Source: Myxococcales bacterium
GTDB lineage: Bacteria; Myxococcota_A; Polyangia; Haliangiales; Haliangiaceae
DNA: 64,000 nucleotides
Assembly (NCBI GenBank): GCA_016720595.1
Contig: JADKKI010000031.1
Coordinates: 1 to 64,000 of the forward strand
Direction: 5' to 3'
The notes under the pieces are model-generated. The model saw nothing but the letters and a program-made list of their open reading frames with translations. It did no database searches and had not been told where the DNA came from. The position numbers and the translations under genes are program-made. Within the stretch, counting starts at the first letter, position 1, and each line of letters starts with the position of its first letter. This document shows, piece after piece, positions 9,735 through 17,541 of the stretch.

Positions 9735-10313
9735 ATGGCTGCGCCCAAGACGCCTCGCGAGTTCCCGTTCGTGTTCTTTCGTCACGGGCCCTGGGGCTAT
9801 CCCGACGAGATCGAGAGCATCCACGTCTCGCTGGTGTTCGCCGCAGACGTCCCGGTCGACGTGCGAGACGCGATCGAGGCCTCGGCGCCCGAGCCGATCG
9901 GCAGCTTCCGGTGGCCGCTCTCGGGCCTGATGACGTTCGGGCCCGGCGAGGGTGAGCGCTTCGATGCCCTGGTCGGCGCCGCCTACCGCGCCAACGACGA
10001 CGTGACCAGCAGGGCGTACGTGCAGCGGTGCGCCGACGCGCTGGATGCGTGGCTGCTCGCGACCCATGCGCGCGCACCGCTGACCTGCGTCCTCGGTTGG
10101 TTCGGGGAGCTGCGAACCGATCCGTGGGCCGCGTGGAGCGCCAGCGTCGCAGCGGACCGCGTACTCCCTCGCCTCGTGACCGTGCTCGCCGACGCCGAGC
10201 GTGGGCTCGTGACGCGCACGCTGACCTCGCTGCAGGGGATCGACCCGCGTCTCGACGACGAGGTCCGCCAGATCTACCGCCGCCTCACGGGCGAGGCGCT
10301 CCCCGAGCTCTGA
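9735..10313 (+). CDS. Conserved cytosolic protein of unknown function
   Basis: Start at ATG 9735 (MAAPKTPREFPFVFFRHGPW), the first good start after the divergent lipoprotein; the gap between the two starts is 29 bp. The 192-residue product has no signal or membrane segment and a single clear Cys pair (QRCADAL, LTCVLGW). It is acidic and mixed alpha/beta. I do not recognise a domain. It is followed 22 bp later by an FGE-fold lipoprotein in the same direction, so the two may be co-transcribed. Confidence 0.65.
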   Translation: MAAPKTPREFPFVFFRHGPWGYPDEIESIHVSLVFAADVPVDVRDAIEASAPEPIGSFRWPLSGLMTFGPGEGERFDALVGAAYRANDDVTSRAYVQRCADALDAWLLATHARAPLTCVLGWFGELRTDPWAAWSASVAADRVLPRLVTVLADAERGLVTRTLTSLQGIDPRLDDEVRQIYRRLTGEALPEL

Positions 10314-10335
10314 CCGATCGGGGTAGCCTCGCAGG

Positions 10336-11124
10336 GTGCGGGCCCTGCTCCTCTCCGTCCTCGTCGCCTGCTCGGGCGGCTCGCACAAGCTTCGGGAACC
10401 CGAGCACCAACCGGAGCCCGATCTCGTCCGCGTCGTGCCAATCGATGCCGCGACCCCGATCGATGCGGCACCGCCGACGACCGCTGTCGAGATGGCGCAG
10501 GTCCCGGGCGCGACGCTCCGCATGGGCACCAACACCGGCAACGATGACGAGCGCCCGGTCCATGACGTGGTGGTCGCGCCATTCTCGATCGATCTGACCG
10601 AGGTCACCGTCGCCAGCTATGCCGAGTGCGTCGCCGCGAAGCGCTGCACGATCCCGGACCTCCAGGTGGCCGAGTGCAACTGGAACCGGCCCGGCCTCGA
10701 GCGTCACCCGATCAACTGCGTGAACTACGACCAGGCGGTCACGTTCTGCGCGTTCGCCGGCAAGCGCCTCCCCGCCGAGGAGGAGTGGGAGCTCGCCGCG
10801 CGCGGCACCGATGGCCGGATCTACCCGTGGGGCAACGGCGCCTACGGGAACGAGGAGTGCGAGATCCACAACGCCGACCAGCCGACCTGCCCCGTCGCGA
10901 GCCGGCCGCTCGGCCGCAGCCCGTACGGCGTGTTCGACATGACGGGCAACGTCGACGAGTGGACCTCGAGCTACTACTGCCCGTACGCCCGCCCCGGGTG
11001 CGGTGATCGTCGTCGCACCACGCGCGGCGGCTCCTCCGACTTCATCGGTGGAACCGCGACGAGCCGCACCGCGACCGCAGAGAACACGATCGGCACCGGG
11101 CTCGGCTTCCGCTGCGCGCGCTGA
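10336..11124 (+). CDS. FGE-sulfatase-fold (SUMF1-like) lipoprotein
   Basis: GTG 10336 starts MRALLLSVLVACSGG, a lipoprotein signal (Cys 12). Residues 55-262 form a formylglycine-generating-enzyme-like domain: VPGATLRMGTNTG, FSIDLTEVTVASYAECV, GKRLPAEEEWELAARG, YPWGN, SPYGVFDMTGNVDEWTSS, TRGGSS and final GFRCAR. All landmarks of the fold are present. The paired catalytic cysteines of true FGE, expected in the segment after RGGS, are absent, so it is probably a ligand-binding or scaffold member rather than an oxidase. Six other cysteines may form disulfides outside the cytoplasm. A second member of the fold is at 35760-36650. Confidence 0.85.
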   Translation: MRALLLSVLVACSGGSHKLREPEHQPEPDLVRVVPIDAATPIDAAPPTTAVEMAQVPGATLRMGTNTGNDDERPVHDVVVAPFSIDLTEVTVASYAECVAAKRCTIPDLQVAECNWNRPGLERHPINCVNYDQAVTFCAFAGKRLPAEEEWELAARGTDGRIYPWGNGAYGNEECEIHNADQPTCPVASRPLGRSPYGVFDMTGNVDEWTSSYYCPYARPGCGDRRRTTRGGSSDFIGGTATSRTATAENTIGTGLGFRCAR

Positions 11125-11147
11125 GCACGATCGCCGATCGGCGACCG

Positions 11148-11519
11148 TCAGTCGGCCTTGGTGTCGTCCATCATCTTGCTGAACGTCGGGTCGTTGCTGC
11201 ACGACATCATCGCGTCGACCACGGCGCTCTTGTTCGCCTTCATGACGTCGCCGTACTTCTCGAGCACGTCCTTCGGCGGACCCTTGGGCCACTGCTCCTT
11301 GAGCTTGGCCTGCATCGCCTTGTAGTCGGCGGAGTGCTTGGTCCTCCACTCGCCGGCGCTCTTGGCCTTGGCCGCACAGTCGGTGCCGCCCACCGCGAAG
11401 GCCGCGGCCTTCTCGGTGTCGAGCTTCATGAACGCGTCGATCTCGCCGGAGCCGCCCTTGCTGCAGGCGCCGAGGGTACCGGCGAGCACGAAGCCCGCTA
11501 CCAGATGCTTGAGATTCAT
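11148..11519 (-). CDS. Small lipoprotein
   Basis: Start at ATG 11519, preceded by a strong GGAGGAAA site; upstream in-frame codons are discounted. The 123-residue product begins MNLKHLVAGFVLAGTLGAC (Cys 19) and continues as a Lys-rich helical protein with two more cysteines (GGTDCAAKAK, MMSCSNDP). The helical, charged body and a Cys pair at either end suggest a small helical bundle closed by a disulfide. It diverges from the carotenoid operon by 140 bp. Function unknown. Confidence 0.75.
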   Translation of the reverse strand: MNLKHLVAGFVLAGTLGACSKGGSGEIDAFMKLDTEKAAAFAVGGTDCAAKAKSAGEWRTKHSADYKAMQAKLKEQWPKGPPKDVLEKYGDVMKANKSAVVDAMMSCSNDPTFSKMMDDTKAD

Positions 11520-11659
11520 ACCGTTTCCTCCGGGTCCGAGTGTGTACCGGTCCGGACGTAGGCGGGGCGTCGGGAGTCGCATCGAAATAGCGCAGTGCGG
11601 CCGCCCGGCCGCCCCTGCTGTAACCCCGGCGCCAAAACGTTCATCCCAGCGGCGTGCCC

Positions 11660-12223
11660 ATGAACACCCGCGAGACCGCGCTCCCCGGCGTGCTGATCGT
11701 GGAGCCCGCGGTGCACGCCGACGCGCGCGGCTGGTTCGTGGAGACGTTCCACGCGGCGCGATACGCCTCGGCCGGGATCGCGGCCGGGCTCACGTTCGTG
11801 CAGGACAACCTATCGTCCTCGGCCCGCGGCACGCTCCGCGGCCTCCACTACCAGGTGATGCGCTCCCAGGGAAAGCTGGTCTGGGTCACCCGCGGCGAGG
11901 TGTTCGATGTGGTCGTCGACGTCCGCCGCGGCTCGCCCACGTTCGGCGAGTGGGTGGGCACCACGCTGTCGGCAGCGAACCATCGCCAGCTCTGGGTGCC
12001 GCCCGGGTTCGCGCACGGGTTCTATGCGGTGTCCGAGGCCGACGTCGCCTACAAGGTCACCGAGTCGTACTCGCCCGAGCACGAGCGCGCGATCCGCTGG
12101 GATGATCCGGCGCTCGGGATCCGCTGGCCGCTCGCCGGCGCTCCGCTGGTCTCGCCGAAGGATGCAGCCGCGCCGTACCTGCCCGATGCGGAGCTGACCA
12201 GCGTCGCCGGTGGGGTGCGATGA
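11660..12223 (+). CDS. rmlC: dTDP-4-dehydrorhamnose 3,5-epimerase
   Basis: RmlC, the third enzyme of dTDP-L-rhamnose synthesis, epimerises C3 and C5 of the 4-keto sugar. The 187-residue length is normal. Family motifs are present: RGTLRGLHYQV with the catalytic His, VVDVRRGSPTFGEW, and WVPPGFAHGFYAV with the active-site aromatic. Start chosen at ATG 11660; an in-frame GTG at 11654 is possible. The stop overlaps the ATG of rmlD. No rmlA or rmlB is present in the window, so they must lie elsewhere. It heads the operon that continues into the carotenoid genes. Confidence 0.93.
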   Translation: MNTRETALPGVLIVEPAVHADARGWFVETFHAARYASAGIAAGLTFVQDNLSSSARGTLRGLHYQVMRSQGKLVWVTRGEVFDVVVDVRRGSPTFGEWVGTTLSAANHRQLWVPPGFAHGFYAVSEADVAYKVTESYSPEHERAIRWDDPALGIRWPLAGAPLVSPKDAAAPYLPDAELTSVAGGVR

Positions 12224-13083
12224 AGCTGCTGGTGACCGGCGGTGGTGGGCAGCTCGGCCGCAGCCTGGTCCGTCGCGCCGGCGCGCACACCGTGATCGCG
12301 CTGCCGCGGTCACAGCTCGACATCCGCGATGCCAGCGCGCTCACCGCCGCGCTCGCCGCACACGCGCCCGATGCCGTGATCAACACCGCGGGCTTCACCG
12401 GGGTCGATGCGGCGGAGCACGCGCCCGCGCTAGCCTCCGAGGTCAACGCCTGGGCCGCCGGGCTCGTGGCCCGCGCGTGCGCCGAGCGCGGCGTGCCGCT
12501 GCTGCACGTCTCCACCGACTACGTGTTCGATGGCGCGGGCGCACGCCCGATCACCGAGGACGCGGTCCCTGCCCCGCTCAACGCCTACGGCCGCAGCAAG
12601 GCGGAGGGCGAGCAGCGCGTGCGGGATGCCGGCGGCACCGTGGTGCGGACGTCGTGGCTGTTCGCGGCGGCGGGGCCGAGCTTCGTCCACACGATCACGC
12701 GCCTCGCGCTCCGTGATCGCGAGATCCGCGTGGTCGCCGATCAGTTTGGCCGGCCGACCTGGGCGCCCGATCTCGCCGATGCGCTGATCGCGCTCGCGGC
12801 GATGCCGGAGCGCCCGCCCTGCGTGCACGTGTGTGGCGATGGCGCGACCACCTGGCACGAGTTCGCGGCGGCGATCGTCGAGGGCGTACGGATCTACCGG
12901 CCGATCGCGTGCGAGCGCGTGGTGCCGATCACCACCGCCGAGTTCGCCACCCCAGCGCGCCGCCCCGCGTACAGCGTGCTCGACACCACGCTCGCGCGCA
13001 CGTTGGGCCTGCCGATCCGGCCCTGGCGCCTGGGGCTCGCGCGCACGCTCGCCGAGGAGCTGGCCAAGGAGATCGGACGATGA
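12220..13083 (+). CDS. rmlD: dTDP-4-dehydrorhamnose reductase
   Basis: RmlD reduces the epimerised 4-keto sugar to dTDP-L-rhamnose with NAD(P)H. This 287-residue extended short-chain dehydrogenase has the nucleotide-binding loop LLVTGGGGQLG at the N-terminus, the signature STDYVFDG, and the catalytic YGRSK (Tyr-x3-Lys) at about residues 124-128. Its ATG overlaps the rmlC stop and its TGA overlaps the ATG of the glycosyltransferase, so all three are translationally coupled. Its place beside crt genes suggests that the rhamnose is meant for a carotenoid, although a role in other glycans is also possible. Confidence 0.93.
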   Translation: MKLLVTGGGGQLGRSLVRRAGAHTVIALPRSQLDIRDASALTAALAAHAPDAVINTAGFTGVDAAEHAPALASEVNAWAAGLVARACAERGVPLLHVSTDYVFDGAGARPITEDAVPAPLNAYGRSKAEGEQRVRDAGGTVVRTSWLFAAAGPSFVHTITRLALRDREIRVVADQFGRPTWAPDLADALIALAAMPERPPCVHVCGDGATTWHEFAAAIVEGVRIYRPIACERVVPITTAEFATPARRPAYSVLDTTLARTLGLPIRPWRLGLARTLAEELAKEIGR

Positions 13084-14420
13084 TGCGCGTGCTGGTCGCG
13101 ACCGTGCCACTGACCGGGCACGTGCAGCCGATGCTGATGGTGGTGCGCGAGCTCGTGGCGCGCGGCCACGTGGTGGCCTGGTACGCGGCCAAGAAGTTCG
13201 CGCCCGCGATCGAGCGCGCCGGCGCCACGCACGTGCCGATGTCGCCCGCGATCGATTGGGACGATGCCGATGTGGAGGCCGCGCTGCCGGTGCTGCGAGG
13301 CAAGCGCGGGCTCGCGCGCGTCAAGGCGCAGCTCGATGCGATGTTCATCTCGCCGATGGCCGCGCAGCTGCGCGACCTCGAGGCCGCGACCGACGCATTT
13401 GGCCCGGACCTCGTGATCGCAGATCAGGCGCACCTCGGCGCGGCGCTGCTCCACGAAAAGCGCGGCCTGCCGTGGGTGGGCCTCGGGATCAGCGCGCTCG
13501 TCATCCCGAGCATCGACACCGCGCCGTTCGGATCGGCGCAGCCGCCGGCGAAGGATGTCCGCGACCGCGCCCGCACGCGGATGATCACGTGGCTCGTGCA
13601 GAAGGTCCTGTTCAAGGACACCACGCGCCGGTATCAGGCCGAGCGCCAGGTCGCCGGTCTCGCGCCCGCCATGGGCACCTACTTCGACGTGCTGTCGCGG
13701 CAGCTGTTCCTCCAGCCCACGGTGCCCTCGTTCGAGTACCCGCGCTCGGATCTGCCGCCGCAGGTGCACTTCATCGGCCCGCTGGTCCCCAACGCGCCTC
13801 CCGCCGCGCTACCCACCTGGTGGGAAGACCTCGTGACCGCCAAGGAGCGCGGCACGCCGATCGTGCTCGTCACGCAGGGCACGCTCGCCACCGATCCGCG
13901 CGAGCTGCTCCGGCCTGCCCTTCGCGCACTCGCCGACGAGGACGTGCTCGTGGTGGTCACCACCGGCCGTCCGTTCAGCGGCCCCGAGACGCTCGGTCTG
14001 TCCGCGCTCCCGGCCAACGCCCGGGTCGCGCAGTTCGTGCCGTATCACCTCCTGATGCCGCTGCTCTCGGCGGTGGTCACCAACGGCGGCTATGGCGGCG
14101 TGCAGATCGCGCTGCGGCATGGCGTGCCGCTCGTGGTCGCCGGCGGCAGCGAGGAGAAGCCCGAGATCGCAGCGCGGGTGGCGTGGAGCGGCGCGGGGAT
14201 CGATCTGCGCACCGGCCGGCCCTCCGCGCGCAAGCTGCGCCGCGCGCTCCGCCGGGTGCTGGCCGAGCCGAAGTTCCACGAGCGGGTGGCGGTGATCGCC
14301 CGCGAGATGGCGAGCTTCGATGCGGGCCCTTCCGCCGCAGATCTGATCGAGCGCCTGGTCAGCGAGCGCCAGCCGATCGTGCGCCCGGGCGCGACCCGCG
14401 CGCTGCTGGCGGCCGGTTGA
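13080..14420 (+). CDS. UDP-glycosyltransferase-like (GT1) glycosyltransferase, candidate carotenoid rhamnosyltransferase
   Basis: A 446-residue GT-B glycosyltransferase of the GT1 (UGT/MGT) type. The N-terminal domain begins MMRVLVATVPLTGHVQPML, with the conserved GHVxP acceptor-side motif. The C-terminal donor domain contains PIVLVTQGTL and a PSPG-like region (FVPYHLLMPLLSAVVTNGGY, then ALRHGVPLVVAGGSEEKPE). No membrane segment. The ATG overlaps the rmlD stop and crt genes follow, so I infer transfer of L-rhamnose to a hydroxylated carotenoid, as CrtX does with glucose. Rhamnosylation of another lipid is the main alternative. The donor cannot be read from sequence alone. Confidence 0.85.
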   Translation: MMRVLVATVPLTGHVQPMLMVVRELVARGHVVAWYAAKKFAPAIERAGATHVPMSPAIDWDDADVEAALPVLRGKRGLARVKAQLDAMFISPMAAQLRDLEAATDAFGPDLVIADQAHLGAALLHEKRGLPWVGLGISALVIPSIDTAPFGSAQPPAKDVRDRARTRMITWLVQKVLFKDTTRRYQAERQVAGLAPAMGTYFDVLSRQLFLQPTVPSFEYPRSDLPPQVHFIGPLVPNAPPAALPTWWEDLVTAKERGTPIVLVTQGTLATDPRELLRPALRALADEDVLVVVTTGRPFSGPETLGLSALPANARVAQFVPYHLLMPLLSAVVTNGGYGGVQIALRHGVPLVVAGGSEEKPEIAARVAWSGAGIDLRTGRPSARKLRRALRRVLAEPKFHERVAVIAREMASFDAGPSAADLIERLVSERQPIVRPGATRALLAAG

Positions 14421-14433
14421 ACCAGAGGACCCG

Positions 14434-15333
14434 ATGAACCGCATCACGATCACCATGCTCGCGACCCTCGCGCTCGCCGCCGGCTGCAGCTCGTTCATCA
14501 ACAAGCAGGCCGCGTCGAGCACGTACCGGATCCTCGAGAAGTCCACCGAGGCCGCGCGCCGGCAGGTCGATCTCCAGCTCGCCCGAGAGGCGCTCCCCGG
14601 CGGCGTGCTCCAGCTCGAGGCGTTCTCGCTCGCGTATCCGGATCACCGCGGCTTCAAGACCATGCACGCCGAGGCGTACTGCCAGTACGCGGTGGCGTTC
14701 GTGTTCGATGACTGGGAGGACGCCAAGCTCGGCGCGCGCGAGGCCGAGGCCGACAAGATCGCTGCGCGGCTCCGCCCGCTGCTCGCGCAGTGCGCGGCGC
14801 TCGAGGCGGCCCTCCTCCCGGCGCCGTGGCGAGAGGCGGTCGCGAAGGGCACCGACGCGGCCCTCGCGCGGCTCCCCACCGCCACCAAGGCGCAGGTCGG
14901 GCCGCTCCTGTGGATCGCCACCACCGATGCGGTCCTCATCGCGCTCGATCCGATGCGGAACTTCATGCGCCTGCCCGCCGTGGAGGCGATGCTGAAGCGC
15001 TGCGCGGAGCTCGCGCCGGGCTTCCACGATGCGGACGCCGAGCTCCTGGCCGCCACGCTGGAGGCCGGGCGTGGCGCGATGTTCGGCAACACCGATGGCC
15101 AGGCCGCGTTCGATCGCGCGCGGGCCCGGGCCGGGGACGGTGCCCTGATCGTGGACGTGATGTACGCCCGCGGCACCGCCGTCGCCCGCAAGGACCGTGC
15201 CCTGTTCACGGCGACGCTGGAGCGCGTGCTCGCCGCGGACGTCAGCCGGTGGCCGGAGCGGAGGCTCGGCAACGAGCTCGCCCGGCAGAAGGCACGCCGC
15301 TATCTGGCGGCCGCCCAGGTGTTGATCCCGTGA
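14434..15333 (+). CDS. TatT-like (TRAP T-component) lipoprotein
   Basis: A 299-residue lipoprotein: MNRITITMLATLALAAGC, Cys at residue 18. The remainder is all-helical and Ala-rich, with TPR-like helix pairs (AYCQYAVAFVFDDWEDAKLG, ADAELLAATLEAGRGAMFGN), as in the TatT family known from Treponema, a periplasmic trimer linked to TRAP-type uptake of hydrophobic ligands. Assignment is by overall resemblance, not by search. It lies 13 bp after the glycosyltransferase and 46 bp before crtY. No TRAP permease genes are nearby. Carriage of a hydrophobic carotenoid across the periplasm is an attractive inference but untested. Confidence 0.7.
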   Translation: MNRITITMLATLALAAGCSSFINKQAASSTYRILEKSTEAARRQVDLQLAREALPGGVLQLEAFSLAYPDHRGFKTMHAEAYCQYAVAFVFDDWEDAKLGAREAEADKIAARLRPLLAQCAALEAALLPAPWREAVAKGTDAALARLPTATKAQVGPLLWIATTDAVLIALDPMRNFMRLPAVEAMLKRCAELAPGFHDADAELLAATLEAGRGAMFGNTDGQAAFDRARARAGDGALIVDVMYARGTAVARKDRALFTATLERVLAADVSRWPERRLGNELARQKARRYLAAAQVLIP

Positions 15334-15344
15334 GCTTCCGTGCC

Positions 15345-15371
15345 TGTAACCCGGCGACACCTCACGGCGTC
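15345..15371 (+). promoter_or_regulatory. Candidate ECF-type promoter for crtY-crtE-crtI-crtB
   Basis: TGTAAC (15345-15350), a 17-bp spacer, then CGTC (15368-15371). This fits the TGTAAC-N17-CGWC form used by some ECF sigma factors (established for Bacillus sigma-X). The predicted transcript start falls at about 15379-15380, on the GTG start of crtY, which would make a leaderless mRNA; no Shine-Dalgarno sequence is seen there. A related TGTAACC element at 11620-11626 precedes rmlC but lacks a matching -10. ECF control of carotenoid genes is known in Myxococcus (CarQ); use of this site is inference. Confidence 0.4.
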
Positions 15372-15379
15372 GAACGCCT

Positions 15380-16531
15380 GTGAACGTTTTCGCGGACTAC
15401 GCGCTGGTGGGTGGCGGCCTGCAGAACGGGCTCGTGGCGCTCGCGCTGCGGCACGCGCGTCCCGATGCGCGGGTCGTGATGATCGAGCGCGGCGCGACCA
15501 TCGGCGGCAACCACACCTGGTGCTTCCACGCCGGGGATGTGGAGGCCGAGAGCGCGCCCTGGATCGATCCGCTGGTCGCGCACCGCTGGGACGGCTACGA
15601 CGTGGCGTTCCCCGCGCACGCGCGGCACCTCGCATCTCCGTACGCGTGCGTGACGAGCGAGCGGCTCGCCGCCGCGGTGACCCTCGCGCTCGACACGCCG
15701 GGCTCGCAGCTGTTGCTCGACTCCACGGTGATCGAGGCCGCCGCCGACCACGTGATGGTGCGCGCGGCGACGGGTGCCATCACCCGGATCGATGCGACGG
15801 CGGTGATCGACGCGCGCGGCCCCGACGCAGGCCCACGCACCGCATGCGGCTGGCAGAAGTTCCTCGGTCAGGAGCTGGTCCTCGAGCGCCCGCACGGGCT
15901 CGAGCACCCGATGCTGATGGATGCCACCGTCCCGCAGCTCGACGGGTTCCGGTTCCTCTACGTCCTCCCGCTCGCTCCGGACCGGCTGCTCGTCGAGGAC
16001 ACGTACTTCAGCGAGAGCACCTATCTCGACGTCGGCATGCTGCGCGCGCGGATCGCGGACTACGTCGCGGCCCACGGCTGGGTGCCCACGCAGGTCGCGC
16101 GCGAGGAGGTCGGTGTGATCCCGCTGCCGTGGCGCTACGAGCTGCCGCCGCTGCAGGCGCCGCTGCTCGCGGGCTATGGCGGCGGCTGGTTCCACCCGGT
16201 CACCGGCTACTCGTTCCCGATCGCCGCGCGGCTCGCCACGTTCCTCGCCGCGCGCGGCCCGGGTGAGGTGTTCGGCCCACCGCTCGAGGCGTTCGCTGTT
16301 CGGCACCGCTCCCAGCTCGCATTCGCGCTGCGCCTCAACCGCATGCTCTATCACTGGTTCGCGCCGGAAGACCGCTACCACGTGCTCGAGCGATTCTACC
16401 GGCTGCCGGAGGACTCGATCCGCCGGTTCTACGCGCTCGAGACCACCCGGATGGATCGCGCACGGATCGTGATCGGCCGGCCGCCCCGCGGGCTGTCACT
16501 GCGCCACATGCTGCGAGGAGCCGCCACGTGA
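15380..16531 (+). CDS. crtY: Lycopene beta-cyclase
   Basis: CrtY converts the ends of lycopene into beta rings. The 383-residue protein starts at GTG 15380 with an FAD/NAD-binding fold (DYALVGGGLQNGLVALAL, then ERGATIGGNHTWCFH). Bacterial CrtY landmarks are present: GQELVLERPHGLEHPMLMD, DGFRFLYVLPLAPDRLLVED, TYFS, and GGGWFHPVTGYSFP. The stop overlaps the GTG of the next gene (GTGA at 16528-16531). Its presence means that the pathway ends in a cyclic carotenoid, which agrees with a gamma- or beta-carotene-type backbone. Confidence 0.93.
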   Translation: MNVFADYALVGGGLQNGLVALALRHARPDARVVMIERGATIGGNHTWCFHAGDVEAESAPWIDPLVAHRWDGYDVAFPAHARHLASPYACVTSERLAAAVTLALDTPGSQLLLDSTVIEAAADHVMVRAATGAITRIDATAVIDARGPDAGPRTACGWQKFLGQELVLERPHGLEHPMLMDATVPQLDGFRFLYVLPLAPDRLLVEDTYFSESTYLDVGMLRARIADYVAAHGWVPTQVAREEVGVIPLPWRYELPPLQAPLLAGYGGGWFHPVTGYSFPIAARLATFLAARGPGEVFGPPLEAFAVRHRSQLAFALRLNRMLYHWFAPEDRYHVLERFYRLPEDSIRRFYALETTRMDRARIVIGRPPRGLSLRHMLRGAAT

Positions 16532-17541
16532 GGAGGCTCGCCACCGCACCCAGCTCGCAGTCCGCCCTCGAGCGCGGCGTGGGTCCAGGCGGCGCCACCG
16601 CGCTCGATCCCTCGGTCCCGACTGAGGTCTGGCAGCGCGCGCTGATCGGCCCCGCCGAGGAGTTCCTGTCCCGGCCGGGCAAGGCGCTGCGCTCGATGAT
16701 CGTCGAGGCCGGCTGGGCGCTCGGCGGCGGCGCGGTGGAGCTGATGCCGGAGCGGATCGCGCTGATCATCGAGCTGCTCCACGCGGGTTCGCTGATCATC
16801 GACGACGTCGAGGACGGCTCGGACCTCCGGCGCGGCGCGCCCGCCCTGCACCACCTGATCGGCACGCCGCTCGCGATCAACACGGGCTCGTGGATGTACT
16901 TCTGGGCCGTCGCCGAGCTCGGGCACCTCGGCCTTCCCCCCGCGGCCGAGCTCGCCGCCTACCGGACGATCACGACCACGCTGGTCCGCTGCCACCAGGG
17001 TCAGGCGCTCGATCTCGCCACGCCGATCACCGAGCTCGCGATCCACGATGTCGCCCCGGTGGTCGCCGCCACCACGCGCCTCAAGACCGGTGCGCTGTGC
17101 GCCCTCGCCGCCCAGCTCGGCGCCCTCGCGGCGGGCGCCAGCGAGCCCGTCATCGAGGCGGTCGCGCAGTTCGGCGAGAGTGTCGGGATCGCGCTGCAGA
17201 TGCTCGACGATCTCGGATCGCTGGCCTCCCCGGCGCGCCGCGCGAAGGGCCACGAAGACCTGCGCGCGCAGCGGCCGACCTGGCCGTGGGCGTGGCTCGC
17301 GCAGGCCGATGTGTTCGCGTGGTCGCGGCTCGTGAGCACCGCGCGCCTGGTGGCCGCGGGGACCGGCGATGCCGATGCGCTCGCGGATGCGCTGATCGCC
17401 GAGACCGGCACGTTCGGACGCGCACAGATCCGAGCGGGGCTAGCGGGCGCGCTCGACGCGCTCGTGGCCGCAGTGGGCGCGAGCCCTGTCACCCGGCAGC
17501 TCGCGAGCGAGCTGGAACGCATGGAGCACAGTTATGGCTGA
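16528..17541 (+). CDS. crtE: Geranylgeranyl diphosphate synthase with variant second Asp motif
   Basis: A polyprenyl diphosphate synthase of 337 residues, supplying C20 diphosphate for phytoene. GKALR (51-55) and the first Asp-rich motif DDVED (92-96) are intact. The second Asp-rich motif reads QMLDDLGSL (DDLGS, 227-231), with Ser in place of the usual third Asp. KGHEDL and RPTWPWAWLA follow. The two leading Asp residues that hold magnesium are kept, so activity is likely. Start GTG 16528 overlaps the crtY stop, and the end overlaps crtI by 8 bp. Confidence 0.9.
   Translation: MRRLATAPSSQSALERGVGPGGATALDPSVPTEVWQRALIGPAEEFLSRPGKALRSMIVEAGWALGGGAVELMPERIALIIELLHAGSLIIDDVEDGSDLRRGAPALHHLIGTPLAINTGSWMYFWAVAELGHLGLPPAAELAAYRTITTTLVRCHQGQALDLATPITELAIHDVAPVVAATTRLKTGALCALAAQLGALAAGASEPVIEAVAQFGESVGIALQMLDDLGSLASPARRAKGHEDLRAQRPTWPWAWLAQADVFAWSRLVSTARLVAAGTGDADALADALIAETGTFGRAQIRAGLAGALDALVAAVGASPVTRQLASELERMEHSYG

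Noticed and set aside
10336..11124. Calling the FGE-fold lipoproteins formylglycine-generating enzymes
   Set aside because: The catalytic Cys pair is missing here and at 35760-36650; only the fold is supported.
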